The notes: generated from the sequence alone by a model not told the origin. Positions 9,901 through 22,763 are shown, numbered from the stretch's first letter. The stretch is 33,762 bases of DNA from Saccoglossus kowalevskii (GCF_000003605.2 NW_003111970.1:169480-203241); one strand, 5' to 3'. Numbers and translations are program-made.

Positions 9901-12289
9901 GTGTGGCCATAAAAAACATTTTAAATTGGTGTAGGAAAGCGGACGGGATGATCGAAACACGCCAGCTGTTCTGGTGTTTCCTTGCTGAAGTGCAGATCGT
10001 ATTCAATCTAAAACTTCGGATGACGAAAAGAAAAAGCTACGTTGAACGTTGCCTTTACAGCATTTAGCGGGATCATAGTGCGATTCACGGCAGCGATAAC
10101 TCGGTGTGTTCAGACGTAAAAGTGTACGTCATATTTCCATGGCAACAGTACACTAGCCAATTTTTAACACATATACATGTATGGACGTTAAAGAAACAAA
10201 GTGTGAGGACACATAAAGTAATTTGTATAGCACGTCACACTTCAGCAGAAATAAAAATAAGTTGAGAAATCAAGCATGGCCAGTAGCTGAGAGTATGTGC
10301 GATGGCTCTTAGCTGGCACGAGGAATAGTTTAAAGTTTGCTATTGAAATAATGAATGATGTCAGTTGAATCAACACATGATAGCATTAGTGGAGACTGGT
10401 GACATACCAAATCTTATTGCCATTCTAAACTATGTAATCGATACCCAGATGTATTATTACAAGCGATGCAAAACACTTAGTTTGTCTAAGGACAAAAAGA
10501 CTGACTTCAGACCAGTAAATCGAAACGAACTGTGCCCCGGGCCAAAAGAAAAACGTTGTACGACCTTCATCAAGCTTTATCACCGCCAGTCTGTTTATTT
10601 AAGGTACCAGAACATGAAGAAAAAAAATCCCTTTGTCTTGAGTTTCGGAACAACTGTCCCGATTGTGAAAAAGGGACTGGGAAGTAGAGTTTATTTTATG
10701 TATTATATGCATGTGGGAGAAGCTTGCAAATCGTGAGAGGAAAAGTGAGCGAGAGAGCCGCTTAGCTTGGGAATAGATTGAAATGCAATGAGATGGTCTA
10801 CAAGGATTGCAAACATGGACATGCACCGTTGACTTCGAAAGAGCTGGGCAAACTTGATTAAAGTCGTTTGGCAAGAGACTTAGTTGATAATATGGATAAG
10901 AGTCGGACTCCTTATCGGGGAAATCAGGGATTCTGGGTGCTTGCCACATCAATTTATGAATATGCTTAAATATATTGGGACAAGTTTAAATTAGTGAACT
11001 TTCAGAAGAAGACGTGCATAACAAAAAGGGATGTTTGCACAGTTGGGATTTTCGAGTAGGCGCTGTACGTGTTTGGTAAAAACAAATACTACGGTACGTT
11101 TCGTATCCAATAATATACGAGATGTACAACATCCAATAGTGTATATTACGAAAATTAATAGCGTTAATTGACCTTTGACCGCAAGGATAATCATGTTTGA
11201 TCATTATATGTTCGCATTTTTGTGTTTCCGTACAGGCAAATGTTTACATTTATTTTAACATTTGTAAAACAATTGACTTTTTTTCTCTGTGTATTGAAAA
11301 GACGATTATTGAGCGAGCGGTTCCCTTCAAAAAAAATTTATCATCTACCGTGTGCTCACGTTTCTTACACCTTGTTCATTATCAATTCTGCCGTAACTAA
11401 TGGTGATTATTATTTCATTTTTATTCTAACCTTGAAGTTCGGGAGATCAGCGACACGTTGATCGAATTAAGTAGTTTGTTCGATCTCGAACCGCAATGCG
11501 GTGTATGCCTCAGCCAATTCATCTCAACAACGCCAACCTCCCGTAAACAGACACACAGTATTTTAGCAACAAAGTGTTAATTCGCATTATCCCCAAAAAA
11601 GGGAGTAGCCCGACCTTGTTTTCAACTCGATTCACGTTTACGACTATATATCATAGCTCACGAGAGTCCATTTTTTTATGTCTTGTCAAAAAATGGTAAT
11701 GAGTATAATGAAAAAGGGTTTGAAAAAGGTGAGCGAGGACACATATAATAAATTATTAGAGAAATCTTTATAACTAACTAGCACGGGCAATCATATTTCA
11801 ATCTAGCCTCCAAGTTGTCCCGCGTGAAAACTAAGTGCTTTACAAATTACCGGGTAGAGAGTTTAAATTGCTTCACTGTGTCGTAATTAGTTTGCCGCTA
11901 AAAATAATCAACTGTATCGATGGACAGTCAAATACACAAATATATAGTGAGCGACAAAGCTGTATATTAAAGCGTTCACAGGGGTGACTGGGTAATCACG
12001 GTGAAATACAGAATAAGGGATGTGAATGCCGGTTTTCAATTGACGCAGTGTATTTCCGTAATGAACGAGAAACATGGGAGATATTGTCTTTATTAGACAG
12101 TATTAATTAACCTTACCAAACTATTTCCAGAACAAAAATTAAATTCTTCATTTTCAAACAAAAGAATATCTTCCGAGTTAGGGTCTGTCCCAGTTGGCAT
12201 TATAAAATATTTTTGAAACAATTCAAATTAAAAAAAAAAAATTTGACTGAAATATTGTTGCAGAGAACTGGAATATTTATGATTAAACA

Positions 12290-12302
12290 TTTTGGCGGGA
12301 AA
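12290..12302 (+). promoter_or_regulatory. E2F-like motif TTTTGGCGGGAAA, copy 4
   Basis: An exact copy within intron 4 of Pax2/5/8. Confidence 0.5.
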
Positions 12303-14621
12303 ATTGTTGTCTTAGAGCGCGCACAACGACAGAGTAATAACTCGTCCGTATCGTATTGGTACACGGATTATAAGTTGGAAACCGTGTATTTTACACAGTA
12401 ACAAGGGATAAGAGAAATTTAATTGTCCAACAGATGGGGGTAACCGATGCATTTTATCTTCCAACAAAAATATATCATGCCAGAAAAAATAACTTTTTAG
12501 TATAGATGTTGAATAAATTGCAGAAAAAAATCCGAATGAAAAAAAAAAAGAGAGAAAATTCGACGTGGTTAGTGTTAACGTTAAAGAGTCATTGATCGCA
12601 GGGTATGGACAACTTTGTGTTATTTACACACATTAAGCACAGTGAGTAAACCTCAAACAGAGATGTGGTCAAATCCTTCTCCACCGATCTGCTTATCTGA
12701 GATCCCCGTTAACAAGCTATAAATATATTCCGGATTAGGCGATATTACAATTTATTGTACAAAATAAATTATCACTATATGCTTCGAATTAGACTTAGAA
12801 AAAGTTTAAACTGGCCAGGAAATTAAATAAGGATTTAACATTCAGTGGGTATTTCCGCACCAAGTGTCAGCTATGAAGAGACCGTACTCAGCGTAGTGCA
12901 AGTAATGTGGAGTGACACGAAATCTGAGGCCAGGAGACCATTGACTTGTGATGCACAAATACAGGGAATATCAATTCTATGATTAAATACTGTTACAATT
13001 GGGCTGGAATCGTCCCTGATACTCCACTCTGTATGGAGAGAAAGCTATGCGCAAAGAACCCGACAGAATTCCCTCTAGGCTCAAAATATATAGTTTAGAC
13101 CCATGCCTCCTGAGATTGCCCTAATCGCATCATGCCCGAATGAAGCAAAAAATCACATGAAAACACACTCATGAAATATTTGAAAACTCGGCATACATGC
13201 ATTTATGAATGAACGCATATTCGACTGTTTAGACCGCGGAACATCAACGATGGGCTATAACGCGTCTTCGTATAGAAACGTCGTTACACTGGATGAAAGC
13301 CTAGCCAAAGTGATAACGTCGTGGAAAACAATTCTCAGTTTTTCCCCCAATTATTAACTTTTTAGCGAAAATGACGTCACTTTATCTCATTCATCTTATT
13401 CACGTTAAATGGAGAACGACGTTTCAGACTTATCCTTCCGAGCCCAGTGGCGACAAGAATATTGCCAACTATATCACCGCCTGCGGCGACGCTGCCTTTA
13501 TTTCGCAGTTGCAATATCATGTATAATAGTTACCAAATTGGGGAGAATAAATGGCTATATATTGCAACATGAGCAATTCAACTATCTTGTTTCAATTATA
13601 ATAGCGACGAATGTTGCTAGTGTTTGCAAACTAATCCCGTACATGTACACAATAAGCAACGCTAAATCACTGGGATCATGCCGTTATAAGGTCCCTTACA
13701 ATTAAGGCGATTGCCCCAAAGCTAGTAGTGATCTCTGTGGCTTATTATTTCCAGTCGAGATTGTCGATTCGACAAAAAATTTAAATCATCACATAATTTG
13801 CCCTCTTGCAATTTACCCCAGCGATTATTGAAAATGTTTCATCTTCTTTCATCGTGTATATTGCTACTCTGACGTCATACAACCTGATTTCGCCCATGAT
13901 AAGGCATCGATTTGGGATTATATCGCTTCACCATCGCAATTATCTGGACATCTTTAATTTTCTCAAGAATTAGTAGCATGATCCACCCGTCGTTATGTCA
14001 CGTGACGCCAATGTTTCGTCTGTTTTCAAAGTCATTGTGTATCGAGGGACCGTCTTTCATCATTATTTTAGAATTATTATTATCATGCCCATTTTAGAGT
14101 TGTCGGTTTCGAAAATTAGTTGTTATTAAGGTTCCATGTACATTATTGATATACACGTTTAGTTGTTTGGACTCCAAGAATACGAGCAAGCCTAAGATTA
14201 AGAATGTATGCTTTCAAAACTTTCCTAACGCCCCTGTTTCCACGACGTACTTCATTCCCATCACGTGGCGACCTTCAAGTTGAGCTTCATAAAAAATTCT
14301 ATTTCCCACCAAAGTCACGTGAACACATAATTAAGTCCATGACTGTAACTTTTTTTTAGATTTAAATGCAAATTAAATGCGAAGTTCAATTATTAACTGG
14401 AAATTGTTACGCGATTTAAATAATGAAACTCATTCGGGATACATCTTTAAAATATGCAATTCCCCGTCAGTTACTTCACAGTTGAAAATACATGTATATT
14501 AAACAATCTTTGAAAAAAAGGAACATAGACTAAACTAATCAGCAAGTCAGTTGAGTCACAAGACATGTGTCACCAGTTTAGATTATTAGCGAAACCCGAA
14601 ATCAACCTTATTTTCAACTGT

Positions 14622-14622
<1 letters not shown>

Positions 14623-14653
<31 letters not shown>
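14623..14653. repeat. (CA)n microsatellite
   Basis: About 15 uninterrupted CA units followed by an A run, inside intron 4. Confidence 0.97.
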
Positions 14654-14656
<3 letters not shown>

Positions 14657-15994
14657 AAACAGTTTTCTTCCAAATGCCTCAAAACTTAATGATGGCATAA
14701 TATACAGGAGGCCAATTCTCGGAACTAAATACGGAACCACGTTTCGAGTCAATCTAATTTGTAGAAAAAAGCGCATGCTTCATCAACAATAATATTTGCG
14801 CAATTCTACGAAAATATAATTCTCTTTTGGCGGACCACGTGGAGTTCAGCATTGCGCCTCGGGCAAAGACAATTAGACCACACTGAGTGGTTTGACTTAG
14901 CGTAGTCAGCTGATCCGCGGTGTGCTGGAGAGTCACTTCAAAATCTACTTTGCCATTATTATAGTATAACAAGCAAAATAATTAATATATATATTATTGC
15001 CTAACATTTGGTCATAAAATGAACTCTTCACTGGAGAAAATATATTTTTAATAAACATTATACGTCTATGTTATACATTTATTTTTGAACACTTTTTGTA
15101 TATATGTTGCTAAACTAAAAGTCATCGACATATCTAAAACGCTATATTGCCACTGCGCTTTCGGACCGTATTTTGTAGAGGATGATGCCCGTTGTTTTCA
15201 CCATGAGCTGAAGGGATTCCCATAGTGATACCAGACACTCGGATTTACGCTTATTCAAGCTAATTCCACCAAGACTTTAATTTAAAATAAAAATATGAAT
15301 TCCCTCAAATTGTTTCTACTAAGGCCAGCGATAACACGAACACATAGCAAGTCAATCCTCAGGGACGCCAATAATGATATTTTCCTAATAAAATTTCAAG
15401 TCAAATTTACTACGAATAGACATTATTCAGGAGGATAGTGAGCTAGGGATTTGTGAACTGGCTGCCAAATTTGACGACTGGGAATTCAATAATAACAGTG
15501 AGACTCCTACTAAAGCACTAGAACGAGGTACAGACTGAACTGTGGACGTACGAGTAATGAAATGAACATTGAAACGTTGTTCGTCCTCGCAAAGTTCAAT
15601 CATTCTCGTCCCATAAATTTATGGAAAGTGCTTTTATTCGCGATATATTTTCAGACAACAATTATTCAGTATGAAATTGTTTCAATTATTTTAGTTTGCA
15701 ATTCGCTAAATTGGAATAACATATGTATAATGTGTCACGTGTTAATGACAGGCTACTACAATTATGGCGCGAAAAAAATATTTCTGTATTTGTTTGTTGT
15801 GATTATGGAATTGCTTTGATGAAAATATAGCGAGGTTCAAAAGCGTGACTAACTACTAAATATAAATATCAATCCACTCGTCTGGGTGTGTTCTTGCATG
15901 TCGTAGTGTGTGAGGCGGGACGACACATCTTTACATAAGATATCTATTAAAATGATTGCTAGCATACTGCTAGCTACTAGGGGAGTCGACGTAC

Positions 15995-16200
15995 CTGACT
16001 GCGAGTCTCTTTTACGTTTCTCTGTACCGGCTTTTCCAGGAATTCCCAGTATACCGTTTATCGAATATGAACACCTATCGTTGTCAGTAGTAACAGTTAT
16101 TGTGGTCGGTGGGGACGACGCAGTGGTGATTGGGGAACTGGCGCTCCCGTTTAATCGTTCTTGTTGTGTTGCTTTCTCCGCCATCTTGTTTCTGACGATT
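15995..16200 (-). CDS. pax2/5/8: Pax2/5/8 exon 4: paired-domain end, octapeptide, basic patch
   Basis: This exon encodes residues 127-196. It opens with IVRNKMAEK, the end of the paired domain. A Ser/Thr/Pro-rich linker follows, then CSYSINGILGIPG with the octapeptide YSINGILG at residues 172-179, the family's Groucho/TLE-binding repression motif. It ends with KRKRDSQS, a likely nuclear localisation patch. The acceptor TTTTTTTGTAG is strong, and the donor CAG|GTACGT is near-consensus and leaves phase 1. The exon contains an in-frame Met133 codon in a strong context (AAGATGG), overlapping a YY1-type CCGCCATCTTG sequence on the plus strand at 16178-16188. The 9 kb intron 4 follows it directly. 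Confidence 0.97.
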
Positions 16201-16958
16201 CTACAAAAAAATGAAAGACATGTTTTTAGTGTTTCACTCCTTAAAATATCTCACACACACCGGGAATGTGGGGAAATATAAGAACAGAAAATTCTGTTAC
16301 TTGAACCTTCGACGTATTGAGAAAACTTCTGAGCACTGTGAGGGGGAATATACGAACAAAGGAATATGTTACCCGAACATTCAATGCAATGGGAAAACTT
16401 CTAAGCAGGACAATTGTGGTTTAGCATTGAGGTTTCGAAAAAATTAATTGTCAAAATTTTGTTGGCATGAAGTATGACATATTTTTTTTAATATCATCCA
16501 TTTAAACCGAAACTTTTAAACGTCAAGAAGCCGAGCCATTTAAGTATGGTACACTTTCATCGTCAGCATTGCCGCGACATCCATTTCCACTTTAAATGCC
16601 ATAAACGATCAAAACTAAAATTGCCGTTTTATTTCTTATTCACTGTTACTTCAACGAAAACCCGTGGCATCCGTGCGTATGTTAGTCAACAGTATATAGA
16701 GCCTCGGCTAATTTCATTTCTCTACCACGGTAAAATATCACCGGAAAGTCTAAATTGTATCATCAAAGGTTATTATCATGAATCGGGAAATTGTACTATT
16801 TACCACAACCCTGCTCATGTTCCTTAAAAGGGTCACTGGCGACTGAATTAATAATACCGCCATATCGGGAGCTAAAAGCAGCGAGTTTGCCTATTGACAC
16901 CTTATATTGCTGTTGATAAGGCGGTGATAAAACAGATCTGTGACTGTGGCATCCATAC
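16201..16958 (-). other. intron 3 of Pax2/5/8
   Basis: A 758-bp intron with a strong T-rich acceptor. A plus-strand ORF of 93 codons inside it (16546-16827) shows no recognisable domain and is treated as chance. Confidence 0.9.
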
Positions 16959-17156
16959 CTATTGATGGAACTGACGCTCGGTACATTCTCGTTATCACAC
17001 ACTGCCTCAGCCAGTAGACGATCGCGGATCTCCCAAGCGAACATTGTCGGATTTTGGCGTTTGTAATCGGCAATTTTGTCAACTACTTTCGGTGTAGCCA
17101 CTTTGGGCTTGCTACCTCCGATTACACCTGGTTTGATGGAGCCCGTCTCGTAATAC
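16959..17156 (-). CDS. pax2/5/8: Pax2/5/8 exon 3: C-terminal paired subdomain
   Basis: This exon encodes residues 61-127, the linker and C-terminal (RED) half of the paired domain. Landmarks in order are [60 protein letters not shown] and [26 protein letters not shown] is a Pax2/5/8 signature; Pax6 has [20 protein letters not shown]. The acceptor ATAG|G is preceded by a poor pyrimidine tract (sense strand TTTTCTTCACACATAG). The donor is AG|GTATGG. The exon is 198 bp, as in vertebrates, and starts and ends within Arg codons. AEAVCDNEN, where vertebrates have AEGICDNDT, is ordinary divergence. Confidence 0.98.
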
Positions 17157-18892
17157 CTATGTGTGAAGAAAATATGTTGTATATATTAATATCATACTGG
17201 TTTGTGCAATGATCCCTTTCACCAGTTCACATCAACTTTGTAATATGTTTTTTGTTATTTCTTCAACCATGTCCAGTAAAATAATAACATTATTTTTTTT
17301 AAATTAAAGACGAAAGAGGAAATTTCCATGAGGAATGATTTCTGCTTTCAGTGAAATTGTCAAACTCGTTCGGTTAAATATTTTAAGAATTTTAAATTAC
17401 GCATATTATCAGAGGATTACTCTGTAATTAAAAAAGTATGATGACAATTAGATCTCAATGTTTCTGCCGCGGAAATATATATACAACATCACTGTCAGTT
17501 CGATACCAAGGGGGTAGCTGTTTAGTTTTATTATTACAGTAAAGGATCCCACTATTTATGTTTTGGAAGATAATTTATAAAAGTTGAAATGTATATTTTT
17601 TGAATGACGTCATGAGACACACGTACCCTTGATAAACTAATGTAGAATGGCGAACACAGTCTGTTATTCGCTGTGTCAGTGGTCATTATCGCGATATCAC
17701 AGGGCTGTGCTGATAGCGTATCCATTACGCCGACTAAGTTAAAAAACACGACAATTGATTCAATCTCGCAAATTGCCAAATAAATTCATTTTGAAATCGA
17801 CACCACTTTATAGAAGCTTTATTGCCGACATGACATTAACTATTTTGGACTCCGCCAAATCAGCGGCACTGTCTTCTTTCGTCTTTTTACCAGAAATTGT
17901 TTTACCGATATTTGAACTCGATATCCTGTGTACAATTGAGTACACACTAAATTACGGAAACATGAGAGAGAGAAAAAAAACACTTAAATTCAGCGTCCTT
18001 CCTGTGATTTTCAAAATGGAAATGAAGACCCTGTTAATGTAAGCAAAGCCAGTCCGTTCGTAGCCGAGATGGCTAAATTACAGCACATTTTCGTAAACGA
18101 AAGTCATAAAACACCCCCAAACAGACAAATGGCAAGCTAATGGAAAATTTCCCGTAAACTGCAGGCGAAGTAAAAAGCTCTAATGGTGATATGCCCACAG
18201 ATGCACGCTTGATGAAATTGATCACTGTATGACCTTCCTAGCAAATGAACCACAGTTAGACACTAGACAGTCCACTTAGTGGGCTCGACATTTTTAGATT
18301 TTAAATAAAGATCATAATATTGGACACACCGATACTATAGCGATTTCTGCACGATTTCACTCGCGTATCCATTTTACAGCGTAATGCATTCGTTCCAATG
18401 CGAAAACTCTGTAACTGACGCCGGGACTATATAAATTGAATATTGAGAAATCTTTCTCGAAATTTGCAACTTTTAAAAATCATACTAAAATGAGCAAATC
18501 ATTCGTAGCTCAATATAGCTCGGAGACAAATTAAGTCGATATTTTCACACAGCTTACAGCTGAAGAGAATAGATGCCCGTATAGTAAGAACATTTAATTC
18601 TTTGATTTCGCTCATACTAGCCTGAGATTAAACATACATATTAACAACTTTATAAGAACTTTTATAAACTTTAATAATTGTACTGTCCCTTCAACGACTC
18701 TGTGATGTGCGCAATCACGATAATCATTAAGGGTTAAAACAAATATATTTTTTGTCGCTTGGAGTAATTGTAAAAAGAAGTGAAAACAGGAAGTATAATG
18801 TTTATCCTTATGAACTGTGTTATTGAATTACACGGCAATAATGCGGGGCTGTGAGTACAGCTTACTGTTAAAGCTACCGTGGTTATCCCTAC
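17157..18892 (-). other. intron 2 of Pax2/5/8 (between paired-domain halves)
   Basis: This 1.7 kb intron splits the paired domain within an Arg codon, at the same position as in vertebrate PAX2/5/8. I see no exon, RNA gene or repeat of note inside it. Confidence 0.9.
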
Positions 18893-19058
18893 CTGCCGAG
18901 GATCTTACTCACACAGCCGTGCGACACGCGTAATTGACGTGATATATCACATGGTCGAACGCCACTATGCGCCAAATCTACGATTCTCTGTCGGACGACG
19001 TCTGGTAGGGGTCGCCCATTCACGAACACCCCTCCCAACTGGTTCACACCCCCGTGAC
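18893..19058 (-). CDS. pax2/5/8: Pax2/5/8 exon 2: N-terminal paired subdomain
   Basis: This exon encodes residues 6-61, the N-terminal (PAI) half of the paired domain. Visible landmarks are [19 protein letters not shown], the helix [14 protein letters not shown], then [16 protein letters not shown] and VSKILGR. The sequence RQLRVSHGC matches Pax2/5/8 rather than Pax6, which has RILQVSNGC. These residues form the beta-hairpin and helix-turn-helix that contact DNA. The acceptor is TTTCTTGCAG and the donor is AG|GTAGGG; the split Arg codon (AG|G) is completed by exon 3. The length of 166 bp equals the vertebrate PAX2/5/8 exon 2. Ser in AHSG, where vertebrate PAX2 has Gln, is the only notable change I see. 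The identification is essentially certain. Confidence 0.98.
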
Positions 19059-22000
19059 CTGCAAGAAAGAAAAAAGAAAACAATGTCAGTCATCATCGCA
19101 ACATCATATATATTTAATCGATAAACTAATTGCAATAAGTACCGTAACAAGTCATCACGGTCGTCGCGTTGTGATTTTTATTTCAGAACAACATCACACA
19201 AGTTTTAGTTTTATATCACGTCATCAACCGATCGGTCTTCAAAGTTGATCGTTTATTTTATAGCTTAATATTCGAATTTTGACGAATATGGGAACTCTGA
19301 ACCCCGAGTCCATATAATTCATAATTATGGAGGATTTTTAAAACCCAGCTAGCGTAACGGAAGGAAATAATCAGCAAGATCAAGATGGAAGTGATCCTGC
19401 TATGATATATTACGCATCGGAGATTTGAAAACTGACATCTTTGAAAAAAATACCATGCAGATTACTGTGTTGATTTCAATTCGGATGCATATGTTTAATA
19501 TTAGGAGCAGGGAACTGCGAAGCCGGGTGAATGTAAAGTAGGATACGTTACACTCGATAGCTTTTGTAGAATATTAGCGATGGGAAAGTGAGAAATGTTA
19601 ACTAGAAGTTATTTTGGGATGACATAGATAAATGACGAGAAAAACCAAAGTTTTCAATAAAAAGGTGTTTGCAACCAGCTACTTTCAAGTTGTACGTTTC
19701 CAGATACGCGCGCACATAAGTAGACCAACTATAAGATAAATCCGATGCACTGTATGATTGTACTTTATTTAGAAATAATAAAGTATGGTATGGGTTTCCA
19801 TGGTAACAACACCTAAAATACCACTAGAGCTTGCACAATAAATTACACTCACATTTATACCGATGTTGGTTTTTTTTTTTATACTTACGCGCATCTTGAT
19901 AAAAGTGTTTTTCTTCACAGTTACAGGGTTCTCACTATGGAATCCAAATAGATATTTCTGTCTCACGTCATGACCTTTTTTTATACAAAGTTCACCTCTT
20001 CGCGGTACGAAGGTGTGTATGAAGGTAAAGTCTGTGTGCGCTGGGCACCTCTAAAGAACCATAACGTGTGAAGCAAGATACGCATCTTCAAACATGATAA
20101 GTTATTTCCAGCCGTTTTCCCCCATGCGGAATTACAAAAAAACGACTCCACCCAGCTCTACTTTCCGTTTTTCTTTTCAATATTGTTCTTTTCTTTTTTT
20201 TTGAATAAGAAACAACTCTAGAAACAAACAATGTACGATTTTTTGTGTGGAAAAGATGAAAAAAACTTCGAATCTGTGTGGTCTAACTATCACTTCTGCT
20301 TGGTTGAAATCATTGAATACTATCAAGCCTCGAGTCAACACCTTGGTTTTATCGTGAAATCACTCAAAATCACGCATCCAGAAAGATACGGCGGGGGATG
20401 GGTTTCCACGCTGATCACTCTCACTCTTACACACAATGGAGTTACCTATCGCCGTAAGCACTAAGTTAAACCAATCTTCGCTCCGTCTATGCCGAATTTT
20501 TGTTGATAAACAAACGTGTGTACCGTAGCTGATGTCGGCCCTTTTATATCACACCGATGTGCGACTGTGTTATTGTATTATTCGCGAATCAAAGTATACA
20601 GCATAAGAAACAGGAAACTGATACCAGCTCTTTTATAATGTCTGTCTTTTGTTTTACACTGGCTTTTGTTGTTCGAGCATTATTGATGATCACAGAGCCT
20701 CGGGCATGTGACCTACGGGGTCGTCTTACATTCTAAGCTATACTGCAATACACACGCATATTTCATAGTTTTGTCGAACAGAGCCAAATGTTCAACAATT
20801 TCTGCTGTTTTTCACGGATAACGGCGTTTTTCTTTATTTTTAAGCCACCGATTATAACATAATCCGAATTAGTTTGTTGACTGTGCCGTGTACGCTAAGC
20901 TGATTTCAAAACAACGGGCTCGGCTTACCGGCACGTCTGAAGTTCCTTAAAGTATGTCTTTGTTTTATTTTTATGGTGGCTATTTTGCTTTTTCAGTCGT
21001 TAAATAAAAATAACAAGAGACGCCAACTGGAGTGTTTAGAACGCAGCCGCACAGTCCCGGTTTTAGTCGTTGTCCCCTCATGCCCACTTTCATTCTCCCT
21101 CACGCTTTAGATGATTTACAACTAAGAAGAAATATTTACACCAATGAAAACTGTCATTTCTTTCTAAATAAATACAAACTGGACTCGATTGTTTAATTAC
21201 AATATTCCCAGAGTACATTTTTACCCTATTTGTTCAAGGTATAAAAGCGAAGCGTTTAGATATCTAATAATGCCTCACCGTGACAAGGCTGAACGTGAAA
21301 GATCGTTTTTATTGCCCTCCCCGAAGACATGTCTTATACTATGTAATGAATTCCTGGATGGCAACTCTCTCTTTTGAACATTTTAAATCAATTTAGTTGG
21401 GGAAAGAGCATTATGAGAAATAAACAAACAAATAGCATAACAAAGAGGCGAGTGATAGGGTGAGTGTATTTATTAATGGTTGGGTGGTCGGCAGCGGTTG
21501 ATGCGCTCTCTATCATTGCGACCGTTCCACCTCATCGGACCATTGCTTCCCCAAGAGAAAAAAATAGACAAATTTTGAAGACATATCTACAACTGCTCAT
21601 CCAAACTAATTCACTCTTGTAAACATCGTTTAAAACTGTTCTAAAAACCAATAAATACTCACACTCGCATTTTGGTGAGGTGAAGCGAGCGAGGGCTTGC
21701 ACCCGACCGCGCTCTTATTAACGCAATGTTGTCAAATGCTGGCTGAGTTATCGATTGTTCAGGTTCGCAAGGTTTTATAATCTGAAAGACGCTATCAACA
21801 CGCATAGCGGTGAGATGTTTAAAATGGCGAGGTTACGTGGCTTTTAAGAATTGGCAGATTAAAATAAAAGTATTGCACACCAAATACGTTGATGAACATT
21901 GCATATTAGTGCATACAGCGCAATGCGCAGAGTGAGAGGTTGCCTCTCACCTACGAAGAAAATCAATGTAAACCCACCAATGCAGAATGAAACACATCAT

Positions 22001-22763
22001 GGTTTATCGCTATATTACGAGTATGTGAAAGGAATGAACTGGAAAGATAGCATCACGCGTATAATGACAAAATATATATATATATATGTATGTATATACA
22101 CTACCCCTGTATCTTGCCATCATGGTGTCAAAAAACCGTGGTAATCAGAACAAACCGATGAGGGTAATTCCTACGTGATGCACTGGTAGTAAGCACTAAG
22201 CCTGCTGAACTGTGACCAACAATATACCGTATGAGTACCTAACACCGAAACTCTCCGAAACACACCAAAAACTAGTATGATTGGCCACGGTTATTTAACA
22301 ATGGTCCGCCGTTCTGATTGGATAAGCGAACTTTAGATATGCCTATTTCAATGGTAATCAAACTCTCTACCTCCATATTGCATGATTAACGCCTATCAAT
22401 ATTAATTTTGTATATGACAAGTATTTTTTTCCTTACATCGTCTATGTAGCTCCATCATAGCCCCTCCCCTAGGGGGTAGTAAACAACAGCTACGAGGCGG
22501 CGGTCCTGTCATATATTCTTCGGTCGCTGGATGCATGGTGGATGTGTCCGATCTACTCACAGTATACACGCACAGTACACACCCTTTTAGAGAAGGGTGC
22601 TGACGCCGACGACCCAGTGAGACCCTATCGGAAGGCAAAGCAGTCGAGGCTTGCTGATGGTTTGATGGCTGATTACACTAGTCTCTTTCTACTCTTAATT
22701 TTGTCGTAATTTCGTGGGTCAGTAACTGTCTTGCGCACAGCGAACGGGATGGTTGGTGCGCAC
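19059..22763 (-). other. intron 1 of Pax2/5/8
   Basis: This 3.7 kb intron contains no recognised gene or RNA. It holds an (AT)n tract at about 22071-22087 and several short T and A runs. Two sense-strand ATG segments that end in phase-1 donors (21279-21330, donor GTGAGG; 22437-22458, donor GTAAGG) could act as alternative first exons. A perfect-looking donor (ATGCGC|GTAAGT) occurs at about 19886-19897, but its phase-1 frame has a TGA and no ATG, so at most it could end a non-coding 5' exon. Confidence 0.6.
22071..22087. repeat. (AT)n tract
   Basis: A short perfect AT dinucleotide run followed by GTATGTATATACA, in intron 1. Confidence 0.9.

Larger units (their letters stand above)
6936..15994 (-). 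other. intron 4 of Pax2/5/8, 9.06 kb, probable regulatory intron
   Basis: This is the largest intron, separating the octapeptide exon from the homeodomain-remnant exon. It contains a (CA)n tract, five CACGTG hexamers between 13999 and 15741, one TTTTGGCGGGAAA motif at 12290-12302, and a phase-compatible sense ORF at 7434-7645 behind a pyrimidine tract. Several other ORFs of 60-120 codons on both strands show no domain I recognise. Long introns of developmental transcription factors commonly hold enhancers, so a regulatory role is an inference from size and motif content only. Confidence 0.6.

Noticed and set aside
10365-10952. ORFs of 117-123 codons on both strands in intron 4 as genes
   Set aside because: They have no recognisable domain and are compositionally ordinary. 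Overlapping frames on opposite strands suggest chance.
13409-13705. 98-codon plus-strand ORF in intron 4
   Set aside because: No family resemblance, no flanking splice signals or promoter, and its length is within chance for 34 kb.
18889-19083. Pax6 or Pax1/9 identity for the paired-domain exons
   Set aside because: The N-terminal half has RQLRVSHGC, the C-terminal half has [20 protein letters not shown], and exon 4 carries the octapeptide with only a partial homeodomain downstream. Together these indicate Pax2/5/8.
19769-19966. Minus-strand ORF ending at a perfect ATGCGC|GTAAGT donor as exon 1
   Set aside because: The frame that would join exon 2 in phase 1 has a TGA upstream and no ATG, and the ATG-containing frame is out of phase. 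It could only be a non-coding 5' exon.
21899-21990. Minus-strand ATG segment with donor GTAG|GTGAGA as exon 1
   Set aside because: It ends in phase 2, whereas exon 2 needs phase 1.
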